From: Argopecten irradians
Taxonomy: Eukaryota; Mollusca; Bivalvia; Pectinida; Pectinidae
Assembly (NCBI RefSeq): GCF_041381155.1
Contig: NC_091142.1
Coordinates: 33,097,528 to 33,161,527 of the forward strand
Length of the DNA stretch: 64,000 bases
Direction of reading: 5' to 3'
Positions 19,917 through 32,700 of the stretch are shown one piece after another. The translations under genes and the position numbers were made by a program. A model generated the notes under the pieces. It searched no databases. It had not been told where the DNA came from and was given only the letters and a program-made list of their open reading frames with translations. Within the stretch, counting starts at the first letter, position 1, and every line of letters starts with the position of its first letter.

Positions 19917-21330
19917 ATTTTAATGAATATAAGACTTAAATGCTTTCTTCATATTTTGAAATTGTTTAATTTATGTAGGAATTTTAATTAAGAAGAATAT
20001 CAAACAAATTATATAAATTAGTTGAATATTCTTGAAATCATTGATATCAAAGTCGGTCACCCGACCACCAGACATTAGACTGCTGATAGATATGCAAAGC
20101 CTTCAATTAAACTTAATTTTCCAGGACCTACAGTATCTGTTTTCTGGAGAATGGGGCATCGATCTGCCTAACAGCTTGATGTTTTTATATGGATTGGTCA
20201 AATATTCATCATTTAGAATTAATTTTTTTTCACAAAACCAGAGTGGTGTATCATATGTCATATAATCAACAGGACTTGATGGCAGCACTGAATTCACCAA
20301 ATTCATTTAATTTCATTCTAATTTTTCTGTATCTGTTGCGTTGTATTTGCAGTACTTTGAGTACTTTGATTTATATAGCGCTCTGGCCCTACACCAGACA
20401 TAAATCTGTTATAATGTCTAAGTCTGGTGTCAGGACCAGAGTATCTCGGGCTAATAAATACAATAAGTCCCAAATACATGTATATCCCTTTGAAATTGAT
20501 CTTTATTTCTTAGATAAACACTAGTACTACTAGCTGCCCTATTAAAATAAGACAACAGTTTACTTTTATGATTTTAAAAAGGCTCAAATATGTCATAATT
20601 TGTCATCCTTTGTTAATTGTTCTACATTTTTTATGCATAAATCATTTAAGTATATCGTATACTTTTTTTATTTTTTTTTCAGATTTTGATCGGAAAATTT
20701 TGTATTTAAAAAATATATATATTAACAAAAAAATAACACTCTTGGCAAAAATGGTAAACGAATAATTGCTCTTTGTCATCTTATGTCATCCTATAACAGG
20801 AGGTATCCACAATTTTGCCATGCATAATAAAAACTCTCAGGACATTGTTTGTCTAAAATTGGTGACATTTTCGAAAATATTAATTGCCATACATGTAGTA
20901 ACAAAATGGATGCTTCTGATTGGCTGAAATTTAGATAAAGTCAGATTGAAGTGAAAATTGGTACAGATTATGATGTACATGTATGCTGAATATCATGGTA
21001 TCAATTTCAATATAATTGGTTGCCATTGTAACAAAATGGTCCCTGATTGGTTAAAATTTAGATATTGTCAGATATAAGTGAAAATTGGTACATATGGGTT
21101 ATGAGGTATGCCGAATACGATAGTAACAATATTGAAACACTTTATCGTCACGGTAACAAAATAAAGGGCATGATTGGTTAAAATCAAGATTGAAGCCTTT
21201 GTGTTGTTGGTATTATTTTTAGTTTAAACATATTAGATTGCTATATGTGAAAATTAAATGTAATTCTGTTTCTGTTTGAATCAACATAAATTTAATTTCA
21301 AATATTTTTTGCTCCCAACATTCACTGATT
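19917..21330. repeat. Intergenic DNA with a hairpin and a ~125-bp tandem repeat
   Basis: Positions 20378-20446 form an imperfect palindrome: GCTCTGGCCCTACACCAGAC at the left, and GTCTGGTGTCAGGACCAGAG at the right. From about 20885 to 21190 a ~125-bp unit recurs about 2.5 times (GTAACAAAATGG, TGATTGG, AGTGAAAATTGGTACA). Nothing else was recognised. Confidence 0.55.
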
Positions 21331-21645
21331 TGTCACCGGTTTTAGCCATGGGAGATTTCTGTCAACCTCTAGGGTATGATAGATTGCGCGCGCTAACCTT
21401 TTGAACCCGAAGACAATTACGTGACGTCATGACTTCATGCGGTGTGACAATGGCGTGCATTGTCGTTGACGTCATCAATATTGACATGCAGACGATGGAA
21501 CCATGTTCATGTCGCGGTGAAAATGCTTCTGTTTAGGCTATTATCTCCTCTTTTTCTTTTGTATGTGGAAGAAAAAGAATCATTCCCTACCTATGAGTGT
21601 GTGACAACAAAATCACAACCCGAGGGGTAATTTATGAACGTTCAA
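21331..21645 (+). repeat. Dispersed repeat, copy of 60228-60540
   Basis: It shares with 60228-60540 the order CACCGGTTTTAG, GGGAGATTTCT, CGCGCTAACCTTTTGAACC, ACTTCATGCGGTGTG, GACGTCATCAATATTGAC, CGCGGTGAAAATGCTTCT and AAAAAGAATCATTCCCTACC. Identity is high over about 310 bp. It ends at an ACAACCCGAGGGG motif that in the other copy begins a palindrome. Confidence 0.85.
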
Positions 21646-23262
21646 GATAATCTTACTTTGTATCTTTTGAATTTGATTTTACGAAAGAAAATACATATCT
21701 CTCTAATTATCATTTAATTTCAGATATTAAAAGAGAAACCATTTGTTTCACCAAAGAGCATATCTAGTTGTTAGACTTTTTTTGTGCTGTTAGGGGAAAA
21801 TGCAAGAATAAAGATACACTAATTTTATGGAATATATGTTAATTTACCAAACTCTATCACTAATTATTGTTTACGGTAACTATGGTCCATTTTGAATTTA
21901 CCGTCATCCATGACAAATTTGATTCCGTTTAGTATTCGCTCAGTATTCGCTCAGTTGACATCGTTGGTAAGCTAAGACTAGCTTGTGGAGATGTATTAAA
22001 GTTTCTTCAAACAATGACATTGTGTACTCCTAACGCGTACTATGGACTTCCGGTTGCTTAAAATAATGTATATACAGTCATTTCATTAATGTTGAAATCC
22101 TTTTCCGTTGTTAAGGGAACAGGAGATATATATATACACATTGTTACACATATTACACCCCGTCCTGGAGAAGGGGGCAATTGGATTTGGGTTTCGATTA
22201 CCTTTTAGAAGCTATGCATGTTTATAATGTCGCTACAATATATTGTACTTCATACCTGTCCATTGAATGAAAATTATTTCAGCACATTACATCATTCATT
22301 TTTCCATTTCCCCTTTGTTGTTCTCTTATGCTACCTTAAAATCATAAGTCAAACAGCGCATTTTCATATTTGAAAGAAGTAATTACATTTAAGATCGTTA
22401 ATGGTATGATTTACAAATGATCTGTTCTTCACAACCATGACTGACCGTAGAAGCTGTGTCTGTGTATTAATAGGAATAGTGAGTTGTATAGAACAATTAG
22501 CTTATCCAAAATAAATTAAACTGTTGTCGGTTGTACTATCTCGTCACTACCCTCTCACATTTGATTAGATAATAATGAAAAATGATAGTGATAACAACAG
22601 GAAGATGATAACATATTGAGAGAATAGGTCTCGGGGAGACATTAAGTACCCATTGTGACTCTTGTTGTCTACGCATCGTCATATAATACATTCAAAGATT
22701 TTGATGAATACTTTGGAACAAAAACAGAAAGACTGCAATAAGCATAGACTGAATAACAAAAATCAATACAATCACTTTATGATACATAAGTTCACAACAT
22801 CGACGTTGTTGTCAGCGGCATGCTCACGCCGACAAATGTTGCATTTCTGTCAGTAGTAAAATAGAATGAACAGATGATAGGATGTATTTTTACAGGTTTT
22901 ATTTTTTCTGTTTATACCACTGTAGCATTCAAACAGAAAATCCATTCGACGAGATGATATATTCATATCATCGAATTAAGATATCAAATTGTCTATACGA
23001 GGTATTGAAGGTCATTTACAAACCAATGGTATACTTGTACATGTAGGCTTATATTTAGAAGATCAGGCAATCTTTATATGGCTCCAATTTAGCTGAAATT
23101 CAATCTGAATGAAAGTGCATTTTAAATTAAAGTTTTTCAAATTAATAAAAAATGATTTAAACACTTTTCATGTTGTTCATCGATGTTATACGACAGAATA
23201 CAACATTTTTTTATATTTATATTGACCGTGCTGAACATTACATTTATTTAAACTTATTTATT
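21646..23262. other. Intergenic DNA, nothing recognised
   Basis: No supported exon, RNA gene or terminal repeat was seen. Open frames here are short and without family resemblance. Confidence 0.45.
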
Positions 23263-24469
23263 TAATGCTAGGTTTACACTATGTTTTCGTCGACCACGGT
23301 AGCCCCGTTTGCCCGAAACGTGGTGAGCCGTGGAATTTTGGCTATTTTTGATCTGTATTCAAGTTGAGCTAGGTCTTGTGAAGTTTTGCCACAGTCTTTT
23401 ACGGATTACGTGGTTGACCGTGGATATACGGGAAAGTACTGTTCCCTTTACCACGGTTTATCAAGGATACCACTACGTTCTCTCTAGTCCTGTTACGATC
23501 TGATGAGGTCTGCTACGTTTTACACGTTTTTGATCGAACTCCAATACTTTTTTCACGGTCCGCCAAGGCTTACCGGGATGAAAGTTTTGCGGGCTTTCTT
23601 TAACTTGAACTGAAACGACAATATTTATTGCCGAAAATGTCATTTCACACACGTTTTAATTGTTAAACTGCATATTTGGTATAAATATATATATTGTAAT
23701 AATAAATTATTATAGCCAAGTGTTTCTACGCAAATATTTTTTTTCTGTGCTAATTTAATCTGCCTTTTGCAATAATAGCTTTGGTATAATTTGAGGGTTT
23801 AGATGTGTTTGATAATGACTATTTCTATCTATTTATACAAATAATTCAATGAAGTAGCAAATATGTACCAGGCCAGGCAATGATACTCAATCATATTTTG
23901 CTTGCAACGTAAGACCGTAATAAGACGTAACAAGCCGTATTACGTCGGACTTTCAACCGCTACAAGCGTGAGATGCCTTGACAGAACGCATCAAAACGGT
24001 TTTCATCCACCTTGGCTTGCCGTAAAAACCTTTACAAACCTGGACAAACGGCACAAAACGTGTAGCCAATCTGCATCAACCGTGATAAAACGTGGAAAAA
24101 ACGCAACCGAACGTCACAAAACTTGAAATCACCGTGAGGTTCTGGGGAACGTGCTTGCTGCCCGTTCCACCACGGACCGTCTTGAAGTTTTGTTACGGCC
24201 TCGTACGCACTGTTACGTTTTGTTACGTCAATCCCGTTTTATTACGTCCTGTGGCGTTCACTATCTGTACCGTGACTGCCGTGGCAAATTTTTTGATAGT
24301 TTAAAAATCTGGCACGGCATCCTCGGTAATCACGACCGCTCACGTTTGTCTATGACGTCCTTCTGCGTTGTCTCACGTTGTCTCGCGGTCACCACGTTTT
24401 GTCCACGGTGGCTTGAAACGGGGCTGCCGTACGCGTGGCCGCCGGGAACATAGTGTAGACCTAGCATTA
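23263..24469 (+). mobile_element. 1.2-kb TIR element, intact copy
   Basis: Left end TAATGCTAGGTTTACACTAT and right end ATAGTGTAGACCTAGCATTA are inverted repeats. The inverted similarity continues inward (CCACGGTAGCCCCGTTT against AAACGGGGCTGCCGT). The interior is rich in CGTTTT, TTACG and CCGTGG words. A second copy, split by an insertion, spans 58021-63786. There is no plausible protein; several open frames in both copies are low-complexity products of these words. It is non-autonomous. Confidence 0.88.
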
Positions 24470-25929
24470 CTAGTAAACCCAATGTATGATAACTTCCAGT
24501 ATTTACAATGCCATTTAGGCTCTGACGTAGTAATGCCTTCATCAGAGTTCAAGAGGTCACGATTTTACAAAAGGGTGTTATAATATTGTCTAAAATTGAT
24601 AAATATGAAAATATTAATATATTGTAATGAAAATATTTGAAATAAGTTGAAGTGTTGTATTTTTAGTTGTATACCGGGGTAAACGATTGAACTCTACAAT
24701 ATATATGATTTAACTTTTTGTTATTTTTCACTGGAGACGTGTAATTTTTTTTTTCATCTTTCATGTTTTTTTGTCAATTTTCTTTTTTACAAAAACAAAA
24801 ATTAAACGTTAATATTAACATTGGTTTTCATATATATATTTGAGGTGTATCATACATATGCTAGAACACCCAGAATGATTTTTTCATCAATGACCGAGTA
24901 CAAAATGCAGATTAGATAATTATCTCGAAATTTCTATAAAAAATATGTGCCAGGTAAACAGAAACAGGTGTTTTGAATGTGTGAGCGTTATCTCGTCATA
25001 CCCTGGTTACATGATATATCACTTGACCAGGTCAAGAAGTACAAGAAGTCACAACATGACTATACCGCAGCCTACCAAAACTATCTCGACACTCCAGGGG
25101 ATTACTATCACTGACGTTATATCCACCCCTGGGCTATCTCATACTACAACCGGTGACAGCGGAAGACACGGCTAATTTGATCCTCTGATGTACAATCAAA
25201 TGAATTTTACAAAGAAACGCTGTGGTTGACTTTGTGAATTTGAAATTGGGCGTCAATCTCTATAATCTTCAAAGGAAGTATCTGCAGGCCTGTAATTGAC
25301 TAGTTTTTCTCCTGAACTGCCACCAGTTTTACTATGAGATAGTCCAGGTGTGGACATGGCGTCAGTGTTTGTAACTCTTGGAGTATCGACGATGATCAAA
25401 CATACAGACATCCACACACCGTCACACATATCACACACGTGAGGCCGTCCGTAAATGACCCTGGCTGATTATATTGTACACCTTTAAAAGGATAACAGGA
25501 AGATATAACTCTGTTTTGTCCCACCGTTTCATTTTCATTCCAGCTTGAAATAATTTTATATTTTAAGGTCTTGCAAAAATATGACACTGAGACCTTTTCG
25601 CTCAAATGTACTATAAATTGATGTGTGGTTACATCTCATGACAGTGTCTTCTCATCCTTTCCCCGTCCCTATGTTTGTGAGGTCACCGTGACGTCACCTT
25701 CAGAAATCTCCCGCAGAAACCCGATATCAAAACTAATATAAGGTATGTAGCCGTCCGATACTAGAGAGTGTCGTATCATTTTAACCAAATTACAAACATT
25801 TAGTCAGAAATAGAATAACAATATATACCTGTATAAAACTCTCATTTATCCTTTCATTTTCTGCCCTTAAAATACCAATATCAACAATTACTAACTAGAA
25901 CTGTAAGCCGATGGCTGACTAATACAATC
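24470..25929. repeat. Intergenic DNA with dispersed and inverted repeats
   Basis: Positions 24475-24565 (AACCCAATGTATGATAA...CAGAGTTCAAGAGGTCAC) recur at 31045-31137. Positions 25075-25165 and 25305-25397 form an imperfect inverted pair. Both arms encode, on opposite strands, similar peptides containing STPGLSH followed by TTTGDS or SKTGGS. No complete gene was found. Confidence 0.5.
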
Positions 25930-26463
25930 ATTACAGGAAATTTACAAGTTGTCGGGACAAATTTGAAGCTGTAGATATTGGACTGGTTATCATGACTAGT
26001 AGAATTTTGACTAACGGAAATCTGCATGTCCATTCCAAAATAATCCCAAAAATACTGTCATTGAAACTGATCCAGTAGTTTATGTGGAGTTGTTGAGATA
26101 AACTTTGAAACCAGTGTATGGTGACCTAGTTACCATGGCAATCAAAGTTTCGACAAAAGCAAACCTGCATGCACATCCTGACATGGTTCTCAGCAATACT
26201 GCAAATTGCATTAAATTCGATCAAGAAGTGTGAGTGGAGTGTCCAGACAAATTTTGAAACCTGTGTATAGTGACCTGGTTACCATTGAAACCAAAATCTT
26301 GACAACCGAAACCTGCATGCACATCTACACATGGTCCCCAACAAAACTGCCAAGTTTCATTGAAATCCGTCCAGCAGTTTAGGAGTTTCTACGAACAGAC
26401 AGATGGACAGACAAGCTGATTCCAGTATAACTCCTAACTTCGCTACGGGGTGGGGGTATAATA
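25930..26463 (+). mobile_element. Tandem-core repeat element downstream of the SLC6 gene
   Basis: About 2.5 to 3 diverged ~147-bp units share TTTGAAACC-GTGTAT-GTGACCT-GTTACCAT (26104, 26253, and a diverged one near 25960). They are followed by ACAGACAGATGGACAGAC and a GGGGTGGGGGTATAATAAT end. The architecture parallels 2825, 9062 and 16096. It ends 79 bp from the SLC6 stop codon. Confidence 0.55.
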
Positions 26464-26541
26464 ATATTCCGTGTGGATTATCTTCAACATAGGTACGTAA
26501 TCTTCGCTCTCCTCTATAACATTAAGTTTTTATTAGATTAT

Positions 26542-26724
26542 CTAAATCATCGGTACAGAGTCTCCACTCTCTTTTATAACAATACCATCACGTCCAGTCA
26601 GATTAAACAAGAATAATTGTCTCCAGGTAAATTCCGCGGAAAGTTCCGAGTCCCTGTAGATCTCCTCTGCCCTCTCATTGGCTGAAACCCATTGTGTGGT
26701 ATGTCGCGCTAGGCGTTTGATCCG
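26542..26724 (-). CDS. Last coding exon of the SLC6 gene (cytosolic tail)
   Basis: The acceptor TTTTAG precedes CGGATCAAACGC. It encodes 60 residues: basic start RIKRLARHTTQWVSANERAE, hydrophilic end ESGDSVPMI, TAG at 26544-26542. The last ~48 bp, across the stop, are repeated in diverged form just downstream (to about 26470). AATAAA on this strand lies at 26534-26529, unusually near the stop, so the real poly(A) site is open. Confidence 0.8.
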   Translation of the reverse strand, partial: RIKRLARHTTQWVSANERAEEIYRDSELSAEFTWRQLFLFNLTGRDGIVIKESGDSVPMI

Positions 26725-29700
26725 CTAAAACGAAAATATAATAACGCGTAATAAGATAATTTTCTGTAAAATAACGACATAAAGATATCGGTATATAGCT
26801 TTAAAGGCCCACTACCTTTCCGGAGCAAAATTTAAAGGTTTCTTAAAAACATTAATACCAAAAGAAAATATATATCGATGGCTTAAGATGAGGTTACAAC
26901 ACCAAACATATGCAAGATTTCCTGTCTAATGTACGATAACAGTGGAGATTCATTTCGCTGTTTTGCCGTGTGGCGCAGTGATAGTCAACTACCGCGCGGC
27001 ATTTAGGACGACGGCGGGAAACATAAAACGACCCGCGTTATGAAAATTAACATTTTATTTATTCTAATTAAACAGTTCTGAAGGTGATGATAAGTGTGCT
27101 AGTAAACGTATAGTTAATAACTTCTGCGACTCTACAAAATTATTGATCTCGTTTTACATTCCTATTTTAAAAATTAAAAGCCGTTTCGGAAAGGTAGTGG
27201 CCCTTTAAAGTGCAATGATACAGCTTTATTTCGTATTGCCTAACCAGTTATGTAACCATTAATAGAGAGAGAAATGTCATCGTTATCGTACGGTAACAGA
27301 GATGTACATTGTTTCCATACGCCAATAAGAACACCATATTTTCCTCGCTCAAAGTTTTCCAGTCCTTTTATCGTATACTTTTTTCACGATTATGTTGCAA
27401 TGACCTTTTTGGATGATTCTGGCTATGTTTTGCTTTCAGCTGATATTAAAGCTTTATACCCCTATGTAGTAAAAATAGCGATACTGGGTTAACGTTATAT
27501 GTTTGTAAAATGCGACAGTTAAACAGTTCCTTATATCACTGTCGCTATATGATTTTTAAATATAGTCCTTATATATAAATACTATACATTTATAACTGTT
27601 TCCTCCGCATTTGCTACCACCCTTTATATGTTAATACTATACCTTTGTAACTGTCCCGTCTGCTTTCGCTACAATCCAACCACAATAGCCTAGAGCTGGT
27701 AGTATGGACGAGAGCGTAAAACACCAGCCTAACGCCCGGGCATACACGGGGTAGGTGTACTCTCCAAAGGACGGCGGTTTGTAGGTAAATATACTGATGA
27801 TAAGGAGAAACTGTCGGAATATAAATACAAACCATTAATACGCAGCAAATTCATAATTTTCGGTAGAAAAAACATCGAACATTGGCACTGTTTGTAAATA
27901 TTGTCCATGTCGCACTTGCGACCACGCTATGCCCAGAACGATAGTGCACCATGAGGAGAACGACATTGCGACAATGAGCTGAACGAAGAGCAACGATACG
28001 CTATGAGAGAAGCGACAGTACGACAAAGCTCAAAACGATGGGCAACAATGCACCACGAGAAGGAAGAACGACACTGTGCCAAACAAAGAGCGACAATGCC
28101 TTTGTCTCTTTGTGCAGTGTTGCTCTTTGAATAGCGGGTGGCCAACGTGACCGTGCGACATTGCCGAAATACGCCACCATTTGTGGTATCCAAATGTCGC
28201 TTCTTCCACCTCATCATATCACTTGCGAAAAGAAATCGATGAACCTGTAATGTCACTGATACACCTTATGAACTCGACAAATTAATTATAAAGTATTAAA
28301 GTTCTTCAATGAAATATTGACTATGAGTATTTCAAATAAGTAACACATCTGCACACATCTCTTCGAAATAATAATTATTATAGCTTACATAACATACATA
28401 CCGTAAGAAATATGGGCATGATGAATGCTGTACTTATACGTATAATGGTGGGCAGTGGTCTGTTCAGCATTAGACGAACGTCTCGGTCAATTCTATGGGC
28501 GCCTGTAAACGGTAAATAAACATATCAATCTACCTGACGTCATACTGACACTGTTCATATATAGTATGGGAATTCAAATAAGACATTAATAGTTCAAATT
28601 ATTTCATACCAGTTTAAAATACCTAAAATGGCAAGAAACGCGTTTATAAGAGTCAAAATACTAGAATCTAGAAATACAAAGACTCCAGAAATATTGTCAG
28701 AAAAAAAAGATACCCTGCATTCATATTGAAAGTACATCGACCTTATCAACATATGCGAATTAGTTGATATATGAAGTTGCAACCTAATTAAGCATTCTAC
28801 AGCATACACGGAATTGGTGCACTTATATGTAATACTAACAGTGAGTAAACCAATGGTCTGAACCCTTACAGACTACAATGTACGATATAGGAACTACATA
28901 TAACTTCAATTTTACTGTTTTCCCCTAGGATATCAGTCAGTATTATACTTGTAAAGGGAGCGGGTCGGTGTGGTTTGTACATAGTGTTAAATACGGTCTC
29001 CGTCACTCAGCTGACGGAGCATGCTTCTTTGTATATATATCGATATCATAAGATAAAGTAATAGCACCAGAGAAATTAATAACTGTGAAAACTACTTATA
29101 AGTAAATAACGTAGGTTCACTTTGCTGTTTTGCCTTCTGGCGTAGTGGTAGTCAACTAAAAGACGACCAGCTGCATTATAGGAATTAATATTTAATTTAT
29201 AAATATATTTTTTAATTGTTTACGAAGTGATAATCTAAGCGTAGTATTAACAGTAAGCTAATAACTTTTGTGACTCTATAAAATTATCAAGCTCATTTTG
29301 CATTTAAATTTTGAAAGTTATTATCCATTTCGGTTTAGGTATCACTGTAGTGCAACTAGTACGGCAACGATGTTTTGATCCGTTTCCGGTATCGCTTCGA
29401 TATACGAGTACCGAGCAGGTAGGTTCCAACTTGTAGAGTTTAAATACAATTGCGCATGGTGTTACAGACCGATATTCAGCTCAAGTGTTAATTAGATATC
29501 CTACCTTGTATTAAGATCGTGATTTCACGAAAAGTACTCCTGTTTATCATACAATTGTGACACCTACATACAGCTTGATGCGAGTTCCTAGCAAAAACTT
29601 CAAGTTTTCATCTGAAACTTGCTTATTATCCAAGATATTCACAAAATATGACTGAGATACAAATTATTAGATTCATATGTATCAATTTGATATGCGCTTT

Positions 29701-32700
29701 GCTATATTTGATGAAGAATAAAGAGTGTTTGACCCATTGTTCACATCGTTGTGTCAGTCTTTGCGCAACGGTTTTGATCGATGATATTGCGAAAAAGTGT
29801 ACGGTTTGGAGTTTGAGATTGCAACGGTTTGGTATTATTTATATGATGGCATTTCCATGCGTAATATAATCCAACCGTAACGTATTAAGCACAGGGATCT
29901 GAGAATTAGTTACAGTTTATATAATTATGGACCCGCCAGAGTGCCCATAGACTATTTTTAGACGTTTTAGGGACCTAGATAAAAAAAGAAATCAGTAAAA
30001 ATCCTATTCTACATTAAACACACATAGTACAATGTAGAATAGGATGTTTCCCGATTTTTTTATTTAGACCCCTAAAACGTCTAAAATGGTCTTTGGGTAC
30101 TCTTGTGGGTCCACGATTCATTGTAATTAATGTACATAAATATATAAACTGTAAATAATTATCAGATAGCTATGGCATTAATTGCATTTGTCTAGTTCAC
30201 CTTTAAAATAATAGTTTGTCGCTGTCCACCTCGGTCACACTGACCAATGCATATATACTATTACTAATTAGGCACATTTTCATTATACGAGTGAGATGTG
30301 TGTACCTGCATTTGATATGTACATGATTTCGTATATCGTTTTTATGCCCATCATTACAATGCCTATAAGATCTCTCAAATCCTTTGATGTGGGACTAAGG
30401 AGTTTTTACTTTTGAACACTTTTGAATTTATGAAACTTTTTATCAAATACCTACAAAAACTATTTTGGGAGAATTTTAACGGCAAAATTTGCTGTAAATA
30501 TGCAATAGAGTCGGACATCTTAACTTGCTTGTCCCGCCGTCCTCGAATCCTAGCGTAACCACAAGGATCTGAGAATAAGCTTTAGTTCATTTCAATATGG
30601 ACCCAAAGAGCCCATTGACCATGTTTACACGTTTGAGGGGTCTAGATAAAAATCGGTTAACTCACATTCTACAAAGTACGTATATATTGCTAAAGGTGGA
30701 AAGCTCCTCAACACAAAAAAATCGAAGAAAAATCTACCACGCCTGCGCTTTAGCGGCCAAAAATCATACTTTTAGGAAGTCTTAAGAAACAGATTACTGC
30801 CGTTGGAAAGAACGATACTTTTTGCTTTTAAAATCGTATAAAATGGTCCATGGGCACTGTTTTGGGTGTACATTGATACAAACTTTATCTCATTATCAGA
30901 CTTTGGTGGGCGTAACGTCCTGGTTTCTTGATGTCCCTTCATCGTTTTTGAAATGACGTCAGATTGAATTTCGTGCCCGTTAATAGCCGATATTTATATT
31001 GTCACTGTACATATGTACAGTACCTACATTGTATGTATGGCTATTAAACCCAATGTATGATAATTCTCATTATTAACATTGGCAGTTACATGTAGATTTT
31101 GGTGTGCTAATTATTTCTTCAGAGTTCAAGAGGTCACATAAACACTGAGTTTAAGTCAATGTGAGAATTCGTTGAATAATATCAATGTATTCTTAAAATT
31201 GAAGAAGTATATATATCTTTGTATATTTGGTTTATCGGCAGTCAGATACTGTCATTGTTTAATCGGTTGCTGATTACAACACACCAGAAGAAATTCCCCC
31301 AAAATCATCAACTGTTTATCAAATAGTATTCTTACTCTATACAGACGTATAAACGAACGCGTTTTATTATTAAACTTTAGCTTTTTTTCCTTTATAACTG
31401 GAACGACTAGTGATTTTCACTAGTGTAATTAAGCATTCGTTGTCATATTTTGACATGCATTGGTGTGTGACATAAATTGGTTGTTCTCGCATATCTATCA
31501 TGGCGCGGATATATGTTAAAACACAGTCATATGATATACATCATGTACATGTATATGTATATATTTCTATTATGGTGTGCTAATTCGCACCAAGTATTTA
31601 TAAGTATATTTTTAAGTCCTTGTGCGTGCTATTTGATATGCTTTTTTTAAATTAAAGTAGCCGATGTATGCAAAAATATGACACGAACAAGGTTACTGTA
31701 TATCAAGCGCATTATGGGATAAACTAGTATACCCATTTCTAGTCTACTACAAAATTAAGATAGCTTACACGTTAAATATTACGTCTAATGAATTTAATTC
31801 TAAAAATAGTACACAAATTGGTCCATTTTCATGTGTAACCCTATAGAGGTAGGCAGGCTGGTAGCCTTGCTTAAGCCCAAATAATATCATTGGTGATAGA
31901 TGATTGTAACCCTATAGAGATAGACAGGCTAGTAGCCCTGCTAAAGTCCCCATGAATATGATTAATAGATATGATATTTGAATATTCCCGCTAGGTAAAC
32001 AGGAAGTGGGGTACCTGTTGAACCTTGACAGAAGTTGTTATGTTAGCCGTGTATAATTGTGGATCGCGGGGCTGAGTTAAATTATAGTGTATTTTTATAA
32101 GAGTACAAGTATTAGTTATTTAATAACAACCATGTATATATTTATTAGGCTGTGTTTAATTTCATAGTGCATTATTGTGGTGTATATAGTGTTGCTTAGA
32201 CCTAGTATTGATGTGTAGTATATTTAAAGGTCAGTAACACGGGATTGTTTACTCATGTTTGCAGCCAGAGTTAGGTTGTTGTTTTAAGGCATGGCCAAAC
32301 TAGGTGACCGAAATATCAGTAAATTGTTACGGCACCTACTTTGTAGCGACTACGTGGGATGTTCTGGAAAGCATGGCAGGACATTGCACGGTCTATGCAC
32401 GTGTTAAACTAGGTGACCAACTTATTAATTAATTGTTACCGAATAGGTATGGATATGGTAGGGACTACGTGGAATGTTCTGGAAGGAATGACAGGACATC
32501 GCGTAGTCCACACACCTGTTTAACTGCGCAGTATAGTTTGTTCAAAATGTGCATATTACAGGCGGTTCTGTCCAGCCTCAACCAAGTCCAGTCAGAAAAT
32601 CAAAACATTTCTATTTTGTTAAGCCTGCATCAGGCGTCGGTAAGGCTGTATTCTGAATTAAAATTAGTAAATTTTGACAGTTTATGATGAGCTGGGTAAC

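Noticed and set aside
23902-24583. Overlapping open frames in the 1.2-kb TIR element, repeated at 63344-63770
   Set aside because: Both copies encode low-complexity products of CGTTTT/TTACG words with no domain; frames are not consistently conserved between copies.
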